This document shows positions 41,620 through 50,728 of a stretch of DNA of 64,000 nt, piece after piece. The position numbers and the translations under genes are program-made. Each line of letters opens with the position of its first letter. Position 1 is the first letter of the stretch. The notes under the pieces were generated by a model, which was not told where the DNA came from, did not search any database, and was given only the letters and a program-made list of their open reading frames with translations. Source of the stretch: Kitasatospora sp. MMS16-BH015 (lineage in GTDB: Bacteria > Actinomycetota > Actinomycetes > Streptomycetales > Streptomycetaceae); NCBI RefSeq assembly GCF_002943525.1, contig NZ_CP025394.1, forward strand, positions 496,001-560,000. Reading direction: 5' to 3'.

Positions 41620-43545
41620 ATGGCCCTCGCAAGACGGCGGTTCCTCGCCTCCCTCGCGGCCACCGCCCTCACCCTGCCGGTCCTCGCCGAGCGGGCCGCG
41701 ACACCGGCGGCCGCCGCCGGACTGCTCGGCTCCGGCCCGCTGTTCATGCAGGTCGTCGCGCACGAGGACGACGACATCCTGTTCATGAACCCGGACCTGT
41801 ACAACGCGATCTCCATCGGCACGCCAGCCGTCACGGTCTTCGTCACCGCGGGGAACATCACCGGCGACCCCTGCCCCACCTACTGCTACGACGCGGCCGG
41901 CGATCCGCTGCGCACCTGGAACCGGCAGATGGGGGCCGTCAACGCCTACTCCAGGATGACCGGGGTGGGGGATGGCGACCCGACCACCGACGAGGTGGGC
42001 CACTGGACGGTGGACACCTGGACGGTAGCGGGCAAGCAGGTCGAGCGCTACGTCCTGAAGGGGCGGCCGGTGCACCTGATCTTCATGAACATGCACGACG
42101 CCGGGCTCGACGACGTGCAGGCCGGCGACACCGACACCTCGATCGTGCCGGCCAACAGCCCCCCGTCCCTGTCCTCCTCGGCCTACACGGTGGCGGACTC
42201 CGTCGCGGTGCTGCGGCAGCTGATGGTGGCGTACCAGCCGACCGTGCTGCGCACCCAGGACGAGAACCCCGACAGCCGCTACACCGGCGAGCACCCGGAC
42301 CACCTCGCCGCGGCCGCGTTCGCCGGCGAGGCGGCCCGCCAGTACGGCGGCAAGCTGATCCAGATCAGCTACCGGGACTACAACATCAGCGACTGCCCGG
42401 TGAACCTCGACCCGGCGACCACCGCGGACAAGAGCCTGTTCTTCTCCGAGTACGCGAGCCACGACCACTCGGGCAACCACGAGGACTCCTGGTTCTCCCG
42501 GATGTACTACCGCTGGTCGCGGGGCACCTCCTGGGCGGGGCTGAACGCGGACGGCCGGCCACAGGTCTTCGTCGTCCGGGCCGGCGGCCTGTGGACCCAC
42601 TGGCGCTGGTGGGACGGCACCTGGGGCGGTCCGCAGCTGCTGGCCGACCCGGGCGGGCGGCTGGCTCCGGGCGTCGCGGTCGGCAACAACGCCGACGGCC
42701 GGCTGGAGGTCTTCGCCCGCCGCCTGACCGACCACCACATCATCTCGCTGGCGCAGGACACCCCCAACGGCGGGTGGCGCAGCGCCTGGGTCGACCACGG
42801 CAACCCCAACGCCGGCGCCGGCGGGGAGGACCAGGTCGGCGTGCCCGTGGTGGCCAACGACCAGGACGGCCGGCTGGAGATCTTCGTCAAGAACGGCAGC
42901 GGCGGGGTCAGCTGCACCTGGCAGACCGCCCCCAGCGGGGGCTGGGTAGGCAGCTGGGCCGATCTGGGCGGCTCCGACGTGCAGGATCCGGTCACCGCGA
43001 TCCGCAACGGCGTCGGAGCGATCGAGATCTTCGCCAGCACCCGCTCCGGCATCCTCGGTTGGTGGCAGGGGGCGCCGAACAGCACCATCTACGGCCCGGG
43101 GCTGATCCCGGGCGCCCAGCCGGCCAGCCCGCCCAAGGCCGCGCTCGACCAGGACGGCCGCATCGAGCTCGCCTTCCGCCAGAGCGGCACGGGGGCGATG
43201 CTGGTCAGCTACCAGGTCCGGCCCGGCGGCTCCTGGGTCCAGGCCCCGGTCTCCCTCGGCGGTGACCTCGGCGTGGGCGAGCCGGCGGCGGCCACTCTGG
43301 GCGGGCGCGTCGTCCTCTTCGAACGCAACCGCGGCGGCGGCGTGAGCACCACCGCCCAGGGCGCCCCCAACTCCAACTACACCGGCTGGCGCGACCTGGG
43401 CGGCATGGTCCTCGACTACCCCTCGGCCGTCACCGACGGCGCGGGCGTCCTCCACGTGTTCGCCATCGGCACGGACGGCCGCGTCTACTACCGCACCAGC
43501 ACCACGGCCACCTCCTTCGACGACTGGCGGGGCCTGCCGGCCTGA
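41620..43545 (+). CDS. Tat-exported PIG-L deacetylase with PLL-like beta-propeller
   Basis: A 641-residue protein. The N-terminus is a Tat signal (ARRRFLASLAATALTLPVLA). Residues ~40-300 form a PIG-L/LmbE zinc deacetylase: AHEDDD replaces the usual AHPDD, with the second metal site in EHPDHLAAAA. The remaining ~300 residues are repeats of the type DGRLEVFARR / DGRLEIFVKNG, about 45-50 residues apart, which resemble the PLL/DUF346 lectin-like propeller. It probably removes N-acetyl groups from an external glycan to which the propeller binds. ATG 41620 has a GAGGGGA site. Confidence 0.8.
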   Translation: MALARRRFLASLAATALTLPVLAERAATPAAAAGLLGSGPLFMQVVAHEDDDILFMNPDLYNAISIGTPAVTVFVTAGNITGDPCPTYCYDAAGDPLRTWNRQMGAVNAYSRMTGVGDGDPTTDEVGHWTVDTWTVAGKQVERYVLKGRPVHLIFMNMHDAGLDDVQAGDTDTSIVPANSPPSLSSSAYTVADSVAVLRQLMVAYQPTVLRTQDENPDSRYTGEHPDHLAAAAFAGEAARQYGGKLIQISYRDYNISDCPVNLDPATTADKSLFFSEYASHDHSGNHEDSWFSRMYYRWSRGTSWAGLNADGRPQVFVVRAGGLWTHWRWWDGTWGGPQLLADPGGRLAPGVAVGNNADGRLEVFARRLTDHHIISLAQDTPNGGWRSAWVDHGNPNAGAGGEDQVGVPVVANDQDGRLEIFVKNGSGGVSCTWQTAPSGGWVGSWADLGGSDVQDPVTAIRNGVGAIEIFASTRSGILGWWQGAPNSTIYGPGLIPGAQPASPPKAALDQDGRIELAFRQSGTGAMLVSYQVRPGGSWVQAPVSLGGDLGVGEPAAATLGGRVVLFERNRGGGVSTTAQGAPNSNYTGWRDLGGMVLDYPSAVTDGAGVLHVFAIGTDGRVYYRTSTTATSFDDWRGLPA

Positions 43546-43599
43546 GCGGGGGCGGCGCGGGCGGAGAACTCCTCCGGGAGGTCTCCGCCCGCGGCCCGC

Positions 43600-44772
43600 T
43601 CACCGCACGGCGCCCCGGTGACCGTGCACTCCTGCCGCGCCCTGGGCCGCGCAGTGGAAGTCCGCGAAGGGCGGGTGCCAGAGCCCGCCGTCCCCGTTGG
43701 TGCCCTGCGGCGGCTGGTGGGCGAGCGGCTCGAAGTGCAGCCCGGCCTTGGTCTCGTTGGTCTGCCCGGTCCACAGGTCGATGCCCTGCCAGGCCTGCCC
43801 GTCCACCACGGAGACGGTGCGGGGCTGCCCGCCGCAGGAGGTGGCCGAGATGTCCCGCCGCCCGCGCTCCGGCGGCCCGCCCGCGGCCAGGCTCACCGGG
43901 GCCGACCAGGGGCCGAACGGGCCGGCCGCCGTCATGTACCCGGTCGCGGTGCCCGTGCAGTAGCCGCAGTACGGATCGCTGTAGGTGCCGAACCAGCTCG
44001 CGGTGGCCGGCTCGTACCAGATGCCCGGCCCCTCCACCCCGTCCAGCCCGGCCAGGTACGCGCTGCCGCGCCTGGCGCTGGTGGTCCCCCACCGGTCGAT
44101 CTGCTCGACCGAGAGCGTGGAGCCCGGCATGGTGCAGACCACCACCAGCGAGCGGCTCGCGGGGTCGACCGCCAGGCCGAAGTCCCCGTTGCCGTAGCAG
44201 TTGTACAGCGGGGGCTTGCGGTAGGAGCCGTACGGCGGCCCCGCGGTCGGCCCGCAGGGCCCGGCCGGCGAGTTGCACCCCATGACGTTGTACGCGTTGG
44301 CGAGGCTGCGGTTGTAGTCGGAGGGCGAGTTGAACCACAGCACCCACGCGCCGTCGTCCGCTCCCCACCCGGACCGCTTGACCATCCGCGGGTTGAAGCA
44401 GCCCGCGCTCGCGCACTCCTGCTGCCAGCTCAGCCCCGAGTACGGGTCCGTCGCGTCCGGGGGGAAGAGCGGCCGCGGCGGCGACCACGGCCCGTCGAGG
44501 CTGGGCGCGGTGGACACCCCGAACCCGCACCAGGGCGTCTGGGCGTCCAACCACCGGAAGCCGCACCCGTACTCGGTGCCGTACAGGTAGTAGGTCGAGC
44601 CCTCCTTGAGCACCATGCCGTCATGGAGGTCGACCGCATGGATCGTCACCGGGGCCGGTACGGCCGCCCCGGCTTCGCCGGCGGGGAGCACGGTCGAGAG
44701 CGCGACGAGGCACGCCACCACCCAGACCTGGGCCCATCTGAAGAATCGTTTCGTTCCGGAGGTCGTCGACAC
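43600..44772 (-). CDS. Secreted GH43-like beta-propeller protein
   Basis: A 390-residue exported protein with a signal peptide (VWVVACLVALSTVLPAGEAGA). The first blade VDLHDGMVLKEGSTYYLYGT resembles GH43 arabinanase/xylosidase-type propellers, as do SLDGPWSPPRPLFP and GPGIWYEPATASWFGTYS. It is unusually Cys-rich (about 12 Cys in the mature part), which suggests several disulfides. Catalytic acids cannot be assigned with confidence, so an arabinoside hydrolase is likely but not certain. GTG start; no clear ribosome site. Confidence 0.65.
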   Translation of the reverse strand: MSTTSGTKRFFRWAQVWVVACLVALSTVLPAGEAGAAVPAPVTIHAVDLHDGMVLKEGSTYYLYGTEYGCGFRWLDAQTPWCGFGVSTAPSLDGPWSPPRPLFPPDATDPYSGLSWQQECASAGCFNPRMVKRSGWGADDGAWVLWFNSPSDYNRSLANAYNVMGCNSPAGPCGPTAGPPYGSYRKPPLYNCYGNGDFGLAVDPASRSLVVVCTMPGSTLSVEQIDRWGTTSARRGSAYLAGLDGVEGPGIWYEPATASWFGTYSDPYCGYCTGTATGYMTAAGPFGPWSAPVSLAAGGPPERGRRDISATSCGGQPRTVSVVDGQAWQGIDLWTGQTNETKAGLHFEPLAHQPPQGTNGDGGLWHPPFADFHCAAQGAAGVHGHRGAVR

Positions 44773-44854
44773 CCGATCATTGAACGGAGCCCCCTGCCCG
44801 GAACGGCCCGATTAGGCCGCCGCAGGGCGTGTCCGCCGGCGCGCCGGGCCGGCC

Positions 44855-45544
44855 CTACCCGGCGGCCACCGCGGCGGCGGCCCGGCGGATCAGCTCGATC
44901 ACGGTCTCGGGGTGGGAGAGCATCGGGACGTGGCTGCTCTCCACCTCCACGGTGGTGGCTCCCATCCGCTCGGCGACGAAGCGCTGCAGATCCGGATGGA
45001 CGGCCTGGTCCTGGGTGGTGAGGAGGTACCAGGAGGGCTTGGACTTCCAGGCCGGGTCCTCGGTGGTCTCGGCGAGCAGCTCGCCGCGCGGGGCCCCCTG
45101 GGTGGCCCAGACCAGCTGCTGGTCCGCCGGGGAGAGGTCGCCGCAGAAGTAGGAGATGCCGTCACGGGCGATCCAGACCCGCCCGTCCTGCTCCTCCAGG
45201 TGCGCGAACACCTCGGGCTGCGGGAAGGAGCCGATCAGCTCCTGCGCGCTCTGGCCGGCCTCCGGGCTGAGTGCGGCGAGGTAGACCAGCCCGGCCACCT
45301 TCTCGTGGGTACCGGCCGCCGTGATCACGAACCCGCCCCAGGAGTGCCCGACCAGGATCGCCGGGCCGCTCACCCGCGCCAGGGCGCGGTGCACGGCGTC
45401 GACCTCGCCCGCCAGCGAGTCCAGGGAGTTCTGCGCGGAGATCACCTCGTGCCCCTCCCGCTGGAGCGTCGGGATCACCTTGCTGAAGCAGGACCCGTCG
45501 GCCCACAGGCCGTGGGCGAAGACGATACTGGGCTTCTTCGACAT
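44855..45544 (-). CDS. Alpha/beta hydrolase
   Basis: A 229-residue cytosolic hydrolase. The oxyanion region is VFAHGLWADGSCF, the nucleophile elbow is LVGHSWGGFV, and the catalytic His lies in ESSHVPMLSHPE. Its length and sequence fit the small esterase group of actinobacteria; the substrate is unknown. The ATG at 45544 is preceded by AGAGGATG. It is divergent, across 252 bp, from the next gene. Confidence 0.82.
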   Translation of the reverse strand: MSKKPSIVFAHGLWADGSCFSKVIPTLQREGHEVISAQNSLDSLAGEVDAVHRALARVSGPAILVGHSWGGFVITAAGTHEKVAGLVYLAALSPEAGQSAQELIGSFPQPEVFAHLEEQDGRVWIARDGISYFCGDLSPADQQLVWATQGAPRGELLAETTEDPAWKSKPSWYLLTTQDQAVHPDLQRFVAERMGATTVEVESSHVPMLSHPETVIELIRRAAAAVAAG

Positions 45545-45796
45545 CGAGACGCATCCTCTGTCCGGTACGGACCGCCGGCCCGCACACCGTGCACCGAAAC
45601 CCCCCGGGCCAGTCCACCCCACCCCGGGCGCACCGACACCCGGGGCGGCCCGACCAGGTGAGCGGCTCGGCCGCTACGGGGACGGGCGGCTTCCCCGATC
45701 GATCAGGATCGAAGAAGCCGGGCTGCCGGGCGGCCCGTAGCGTGGGACACGTCGCCGGGGGAGCCGGCGCCGGGAAGTTCGGTACAGGAGGACCTC

Positions 45797-46261
45797 GTGA
45801 GCTACGTCGTCGATTTCGAGAAGGTGTCCACCGTCGGTCTGGAGTCCTCCCCGGTCGCCGAGCGGCTCGCGGGGCTGCGGGCCAACGAGGCGCGGTACTT
45901 CAAGAACAAGTACGACCACACCTTCACCGTCCGGCCGGCCGCCGAGGCGGCCGAGGTGGTCGAGTACGTCGGCCGGGTGCTGGCCGAGGAGCGGGACATC
46001 ACCATCGCCTCGCCCGCCCTGGAAGCCACCGCCTTCGAGGCGGGCGGCTACCGGATGGCCTACGTCTTCTACTGCTCGGGCCTGGCGGTGAACGTGATGT
46101 ACGGGATCGAGGACGGGGCCAAGCGCGCGGTGGGGTTCAAGCTCTCCGAGGGCATGGAGGTGCCCGAGGAGCTGGCCGCGAAGTTCAAGTTCGCCCGGCA
46201 GAAGTCGAAGCTGGCCGGCGAGATCCGGGGCTCGTTCTTCGTGATCAAGGGCGAGTACTGA
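45797..46261 (+). CDS. Hypothetical protein, family not recognised
   Basis: A 154-residue soluble protein with no signal peptide or membrane segment. It contains a helical N-terminal region (SPVAERLAGLRANEARYFKNKYDH), a central alpha/beta part and an extremely Lys/Arg-rich C-terminal segment (EELAAKFKFARQKSKLAGEIRG). The GTG start has a perfect AGGAGG site, so it is well expressed. No function can be given. It ends 3 bp before the convergent TetR gene. Confidence 0.6.
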   Translation: MSYVVDFEKVSTVGLESSPVAERLAGLRANEARYFKNKYDHTFTVRPAAEAAEVVEYVGRVLAEERDITIASPALEATAFEAGGYRMAYVFYCSGLAVNVMYGIEDGAKRAVGFKLSEGMEVPEELAAKFKFARQKSKLAGEIRGSFFVIKGEY

Positions 46262-46264
46262 GGG

Positions 46265-46861
46265 TCACCGCACCGCCAGGCCGTCCAGCACGAGGGTGAG
46301 CAACCGCTCGGCCTGCGGCCGGAGTTCGGGGCCCGCCGAGGTGCGGGCGATGCCCTCGAGGGCGGCGAAGAGATCGGCGGGCCCGAGGTCGGTACGGATC
46401 GCACCGGCCGCCGCGCAGGCCGCCATCAGAGTGGTGAGCGCGGCCCCGATCAGCTCGCGGCTGTGCCCGTAGGGATCCGCGCCGGTGGCGGCGATCGCCC
46501 GCAGCGCGTCGATCATGCCGTGCTTGGTGGTGACGTAGTCGAGGAAGAGCCGGGCCCAGGCGCGCAGCGCGTCCTCCGCCGGGAGCTCGGCCAGCAGTGC
46601 GGGAGCGGCCTCGCAGAGCCGGACCACCTCGGCACGGTAGACCGCCTCCACCAGCGCCTCCCGGGTGGGGAAGTTGCGGTAGAGCGTGGCGCTGCCCACC
46701 CCGGCCGCCTTGGCGATCCCCTCCAGCCCGGCCTCCAGCCCCTCCTCGGCGAAGGCCCGCGCGGCGGCGGCGAGGATCTTCGTCCGGTTGCGCTGCGCGT
46801 CGGCCCGCAGCGGGCGGGGCGGCTGCTCGGCCGACGGCGTCGGGGGCGGCTGCTCGGTCAT
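46265..46861 (-). CDS. TetR-family regulator
   Basis: A 198-residue TetR protein. The N-terminal HTH is ILAAAARAFAEEGLEAGLEG followed by IAKAAGVGSATLYRNFPTREALVEAVY, and the C-terminal domain matches the SbtR-like group (RLFLDYVTTKHGMIDALRA). It is divergent from an SDR gene. Two perfect 20-bp palindromes fill the shared promoter, so it represses both. Confidence 0.88.
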   Translation of the reverse strand: MTEQPPPTPSAEQPPRPLRADAQRNRTKILAAAARAFAEEGLEAGLEGIAKAAGVGSATLYRNFPTREALVEAVYRAEVVRLCEAAPALLAELPAEDALRAWARLFLDYVTTKHGMIDALRAIAATGADPYGHSRELIGAALTTLMAACAAAGAIRTDLGPADLFAALEGIARTSAGPELRPQAERLLTLVLDGLAVR

Positions 46862-46896
46862 CGGTGCTCACCGTCTTCGTCTCGCGGGGAATTGCC

Positions 46897-46948
46897 AAGT
46901 GGGGGCTTCCCCACTTAGCGTCGAGGGCAAGTGGGGACTCCCCCACTT
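46897..46948. promoter_or_regulatory. Two perfect TetR operators
   Basis: AAGTGGGGGCTTCCCCACTT (46897-46916) and AAGTGGGGACTCCCCCACTT (46929-46948) are perfect 8-4-8 dyads 32 bp apart, in the divergent promoter between the TetR and SDR genes. They differ only in the spacer. Confidence 0.85.
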
Positions 46949-46969
46949 TATCCTCGGGAGGGACCGACC

Positions 46970-47707
46970 ATGACAGGCATCCAGGGCAAAGTCGTCGCCG
47001 TTACCGGCGCGAGCAGCGGGATCGGCGAAGCCACCGCGCTCCACCTGGCCGAACGCGGCGCCACCCTCCTCCTCGGCGCCCGCCGCACCGACCGGCTCGA
47101 CGCCCTGGTGGCGCGGATCGCCGCCGCGGGCGGCACGGCCACCGCCCTCCCGGTCGACGTGACCCGCCGGGCCGATCTCCACCGGCTCACCGACACCGCC
47201 GTCGAGCGGTACGGCCGGCTCGACGTGCTGGTCTCCAACGCGGGCACGATGGCCGTCTCACCCTTCGACGAGCTGCGCCAGGACGACTGGGACGCCATGG
47301 TGGCCACCCACGTCACCGGGCTGCTCAACGGGATCGGGGCCGCCCTGCCGGTCTTCCGCCGCCAGGGCTCGGGGCAGTTCGTCACCGTCGGCTCCACCGC
47401 CGCGCACGTGGTGAAGTCGCCGCAGGGCGTGTACGCGGCCACCAAGACGGCGGTCAAGGTGCTCATGGAGGGCCTGCGCCAGGAGGCGGGGCCGCACCTG
47501 CGGGTCACCCTGGTCTCCCCCGGCTTCACCGACACCGAGGGCGTCGGCAAGGGCGCCGACCCGGAGGTGGCGGCGGCACTGATCCGCCAACGCGAGCAGC
47601 TCGCCATGCCGCCCGCCGCCGTGGCCGCCGCCATCGGGTACGCGATCGAGCAGCCGGCCGGGGTCGAGGTCGGCGAGATCGTCGTCCGCCCCACCGCCCA
47701 GGGCTGA
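46970..47707 (+). CDS. Short-chain dehydrogenase/reductase
   Basis: A 245-residue classical SDR with VAVTGASSGIGEATALHLAE, the structural motif VSNAGTMA, the Ser in VTVGSTAAHV and the YAATK catalytic Tyr-Lys pair. The sequence resembles the YdfG/oxidoreductase group. The ATG is preceded by GGGAGGGA. It is tightly controlled by the divergent TetR repressor through two operators; the natural inducer and substrate are unknown. Confidence 0.87.
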   Translation: MTGIQGKVVAVTGASSGIGEATALHLAERGATLLLGARRTDRLDALVARIAAAGGTATALPVDVTRRADLHRLTDTAVERYGRLDVLVSNAGTMAVSPFDELRQDDWDAMVATHVTGLLNGIGAALPVFRRQGSGQFVTVGSTAAHVVKSPQGVYAATKTAVKVLMEGLRQEAGPHLRVTLVSPGFTDTEGVGKGADPEVAAALIRQREQLAMPPAAVAAAIGYAIEQPAGVEVGEIVVRPTAQG

Positions 47708-47872
47708 ACATCACGACTCCGCCACGAACGACGTACGAATACGGACGATCCTTGTCCCAGACGGAATGAAGGTCAAAACCTGGCAAAGTCCTCGGCTATG
47801 CTCAGGCGGTCGCCGCAGCCCCGTTCCGGGGCGCGGACCACCGCTCCGACCACCGCCCGAAGGACCCCAGCC

Positions 47873-48709
47873 ATGCCCTCCAAGCGCCTCGCCGCCACCG
47901 CCCTCCTCTGCGCCGCCCTGGCGACCACCGCCACCGCGTGCGGCGGCGAGACGAAGCCGGCCCCCAAGGCCGCCGGCACGGCCACGGCCTCCGCCTCGGC
48001 CACGGCCTCCGCCTCGGCCACCAGCTCCCCCACCCCCGCCGCCTTGGCCGTGGACACCCTCAGCGCCGGGGAGATCGCCAAGCAGGCCCGCGCCGCGACG
48101 GCGGCCCTGAGCTCGGTCAAGGTCGTCGGCACCGTCACCGACGAGGGTGAGACCACCTCGCTCAGCCTCGTCGCGGACCGGAAGGGCAACTGCGCCGGCA
48201 CGGTCAGCGTCCCGAAGATGGGGCAGGTCGAGATCCTGCGCACCAACACCCAGATCTGGCTCAAGCCGGACACCGCCTTCTGGACGGCCATGGCCACCCA
48301 GCAGGGCAATGCGAAGATCGCCCCCCAGCTCGCCGAACTGCTCAAGGGGCGCTACCTCACCGGCGGCCCCAACGACAAGGTCGTCACCCAGACCGCCGAG
48401 GTGTGCAACGTGGTCGAGGGCATCACCAAGGAGGACGACACCCCGTCCACCTACGCCAAGGGCAGCGCCGGCACCACCAACGGCTACAAGACCTTCAGCC
48501 TCACCGCCACCGGAGCCGACGGCGACCGCAGCACCCTGCAGATCGCCGCCGAGGGCAAGCCCTTCCTGGTCCGGATCGAGAAGGCCGACAGCCCCCAGGC
48601 CAACCACATGGACCTCAGCGACTTCGACAAGCCGGTCACCGTCCAGGCGCCCCCGGCCGACAACGTCATCGACTACTCGGTCTTCCAGAACAAGCTCAAG
48701 GACGCCTGA
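47873..48709 (+). CDS. Lipoprotein, LppX/LprG-like fold possible
   Basis: A 278-residue lipoprotein. A signal peptide ends in a lipobox-like TATAC-GG, so the Cys at about residue 23 would be lipidated. A Thr/Ala/Ser-rich linker encoded by a GCCTCCGCCTCGGCCACG-type repeat follows, then a domain with SSVKVVGTVTDEGETTSLSLVADRKGNCAGTV and WLKPDTAFW. This resembles actinobacterial outer lipoproteins of the LppX/LprG type, but the match is by pattern only. The ATG has an AAGGA site. It overlaps the convergent MFS gene by 14 bp. Confidence 0.65.
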   Translation: MPSKRLAATALLCAALATTATACGGETKPAPKAAGTATASASATASASATSSPTPAALAVDTLSAGEIAKQARAATAALSSVKVVGTVTDEGETTSLSLVADRKGNCAGTVSVPKMGQVEILRTNTQIWLKPDTAFWTAMATQQGNAKIAPQLAELLKGRYLTGGPNDKVVTQTAEVCNVVEGITKEDDTPSTYAKGSAGTTNGYKTFSLTATGADGDRSTLQIAAEGKPFLVRIEKADSPQANHMDLSDFDKPVTVQAPPADNVIDYSVFQNKLKDA

Positions 48710-50135
48710 CACTCGGCACCGGCGGGGCCGCCCCTCGTCGGGCGGCCCCCGGCACCCACCGGTACGAGGCCACCGCCGCCAGCACCAGCAGCCCGCCCGC
48801 CGCCACCGCCGACAGCCGCAGGCCGGTGGCCAGGCCGAAGCCGGCGGCGGAGATCAGCAGCCCGAAGAGGGTGACGCCGAGCGCCCCGCCCGCCTGCCGG
48901 CAGGCGCTGAGCAGGCCCGAGACCACCCCCGCCCGCTCGGCCGGAACGGCCTCCAGCAGCGCCGTCATCATCGGCGGGGAGGCCAGGCCGCCGCCGATCC
49001 CGATCGGCAGGGTGGCCGGCAGCAGCAGCCAGGCCGGGCCGTCCAGGCCGACCAGCGCGATGCCCAGGAAGCCCGTGGCGGAGAGGAGTTGGGCTCCCGC
49101 CATGGGCAGGCGCGGCCCGACCGTGCGGGTCAGCCGGCCGGCCAGCAGGTTGGCGGCCAGCACCAGCACCGTCATCGGCAGGAAGGAGAGGCCGGTGCGG
49201 ATCGGCGACCAGCCGCGGTCCTGCTGGAAGATCAGCGAGAAGACGAACAGGATGCCGTAGAAGGAGAAGTTCAGCGCGAACCCGGTGGCCAGGCAGGAGA
49301 CGAACACCCGCGAGCGCAACTCCCGCAGGTCCACCATCGGTGCCCGCGCCCGCGATTCGGCCCAGCGGAACCAGAACAGCGCGGCGAACGAGACCAGCAG
49401 CGGCCCGACCACCAGCGGCGACCGGGCCCCCGCCGGCCCGAGCTCGATCAGGGCGAAGGTGAACCCGGTCAGCGCCAGCACCGCCGAGACCTGCCCGGCC
49501 GGGTCGAAGGAGCGGCGCTGCGGCACCGACCGCCCGGCCCGGGCCAACCCGACCACGGCGAGCAGCCCGAACGGCACGTTGACGAAGAAGATCGCCCGCC
49601 AGCCGAGCGCCGAGGTCAGCAGCCCGCCGGCGATCGGCCCGGCCGAGAGCGCGGCTCCCCCGCCGGCCGCCCAGAGCGCGATCGCCCTGGTCCGCACCGC
49701 CGAGTCCGGCACCGACTGCCGCAGCAGCGCCAGCGAGGAGGGCAACACCGCTGCGGCGGCGGCCCCTTGGGCCACCCGCGCGGCCACCAGGGACACCACC
49801 CCGTCCGCCAGCCCGCACGCCGCCGAGGCCGCCGCGAACCCCAGCAGCCCGTACCCGAAGAGCCGGTCGGCCCCGATCCGGTCCGAGACCGTGCCCGCCG
49901 AGAGCAGCAACCCGGCGAAGGCCAGCGTGTAGCCGGCCACCACCCACTGCAGGCCCGACAGCCCGGCGTGCAGCCCCTGCCCGATCGCGGGCAGCGCCAC
50001 GTTCACGATCGTCGCGTCCAGGTTGATCAGGAAGAACCCCAGGCAGGAGGCCAGCACCATCGCCCCGCCCCACCGGCCCGGAGTCTCGCCTTCCGTAGCT
50101 CTGACCTCCTGCCGACCGAGGGATCCGGTACTCAT
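48696..50135 (-). CDS. MFS exporter (DHA2-type drug/antibiotic efflux)
   Basis: A 479-residue transporter with about 14 membrane segments. The first helix carries LASCLGFFLINLDATIVNVALPAIG and the motif VVAGYTLAFAGLLLSAGTVSDRIGADRLF, both typical of the DHA2/14-TMS efflux group. It uses the proton gradient to export drugs. ATG 50135 is preferred over the upstream start because the family begins close to the first helix and AGGAAAAGAG lies upstream. No regulator is adjacent. Confidence 0.87.
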   Translation of the reverse strand: MSTGSLGRQEVRATEGETPGRWGGAMVLASCLGFFLINLDATIVNVALPAIGQGLHAGLSGLQWVVAGYTLAFAGLLLSAGTVSDRIGADRLFGYGLLGFAAASAACGLADGVVSLVAARVAQGAAAAAVLPSSLALLRQSVPDSAVRTRAIALWAAGGGAALSAGPIAGGLLTSALGWRAIFFVNVPFGLLAVVGLARAGRSVPQRRSFDPAGQVSAVLALTGFTFALIELGPAGARSPLVVGPLLVSFAALFWFRWAESRARAPMVDLRELRSRVFVSCLATGFALNFSFYGILFVFSLIFQQDRGWSPIRTGLSFLPMTVLVLAANLLAGRLTRTVGPRLPMAGAQLLSATGFLGIALVGLDGPAWLLLPATLPIGIGGGLASPPMMTALLEAVPAERAGVVSGLLSACRQAGGALGVTLFGLLISAAGFGLATGLRLSAVAAGGLLVLAAVASYRWVPGAARRGAAPPVPSVRRP

Positions 50136-50350
50136 CTGGGCTCTTTTCCTTGCAGTTGACGGTTGGCCACAAAGCGAGTGGATCTTTCCCGCTCCCACAC
50201 GAGCACGTCAACCACTTTTGGCCCGGCCACTCCGAGGCGCCCCGCCACACCGCACCCCGGAGGGTTCTCCACTATCCCTGCCATCACCCGTGAGCCCGTG
50301 TCAGGATGTCAGCGGTTCGTGTCAGGTCCATGGGAGAGCGGGAAGTGGCC

Positions 50351-50728
50351 ATGCAGGCACGGTTATCGATCCGGGTCGATGGGGGCTGCGGCGACGACCT
50401 ACGGTCGCTGCGACAGTGGCTCACCGAGGAAGAGGCACTACGGGGCCGGTTGGAACTGGAACGAGTGCGGCCCGCCCCGGGCACGCTGGGCACCGTAACC
50501 GAGACACTCACGGTCTTACTCGGCCCCGGCGGTGTGGCGACAGCCGTCGCGAGCGTGCTGATCTCATGGATCCGCCGCAGGCGCGGCACTGTGACGCTCA
50601 AGGTGACGCGCCCTGACGGCACGGCCACTGAGCTCAGTGCGACTCACGTCGGCGGCTTGGATGCGGCACAGGTCCGACAGCTGTCCCTCGACCTCTCTGA
50701 TTCTTTCACCCGTGACGACGACGCCTGA
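50351..50728 (+). CDS. EACC1-type effector-associated protein
   Basis: A 125-residue protein. Its beta-rich N-terminus, central hydrophobic segment TLTVLLGPGGVATAVASVLISWIRRRRGTVTLKVTRPDG and overall size match EACC1, a small constant partner in predicted bacterial death/immunity modules (family described by the Aravind group, recalled). It overlaps the caspase-STAND gene by 17 bp in a different frame, so they are coupled. Two TTA codons (residues 5 and 56) suggest bldA control. ATG 50351 follows GGGAAG; earlier ATGs have no site. Confidence 0.7.
   Translation: MQARLSIRVDGGCGDDLRSLRQWLTEEEALRGRLELERVRPAPGTLGTVTETLTVLLGPGGVATAVASVLISWIRRRRGTVTLKVTRPDGTATELSATHVGGLDAAQVRQLSLDLSDSFTRDDDA

Noticed and set aside
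50155..50212. Inverted repeat GTTGACG...CGTCAAC between the MFS and EACC1 genes
   Set aside because: The arms are only 7 bp and about 44 bp apart, which can occur by chance; no regulator is adjacent.
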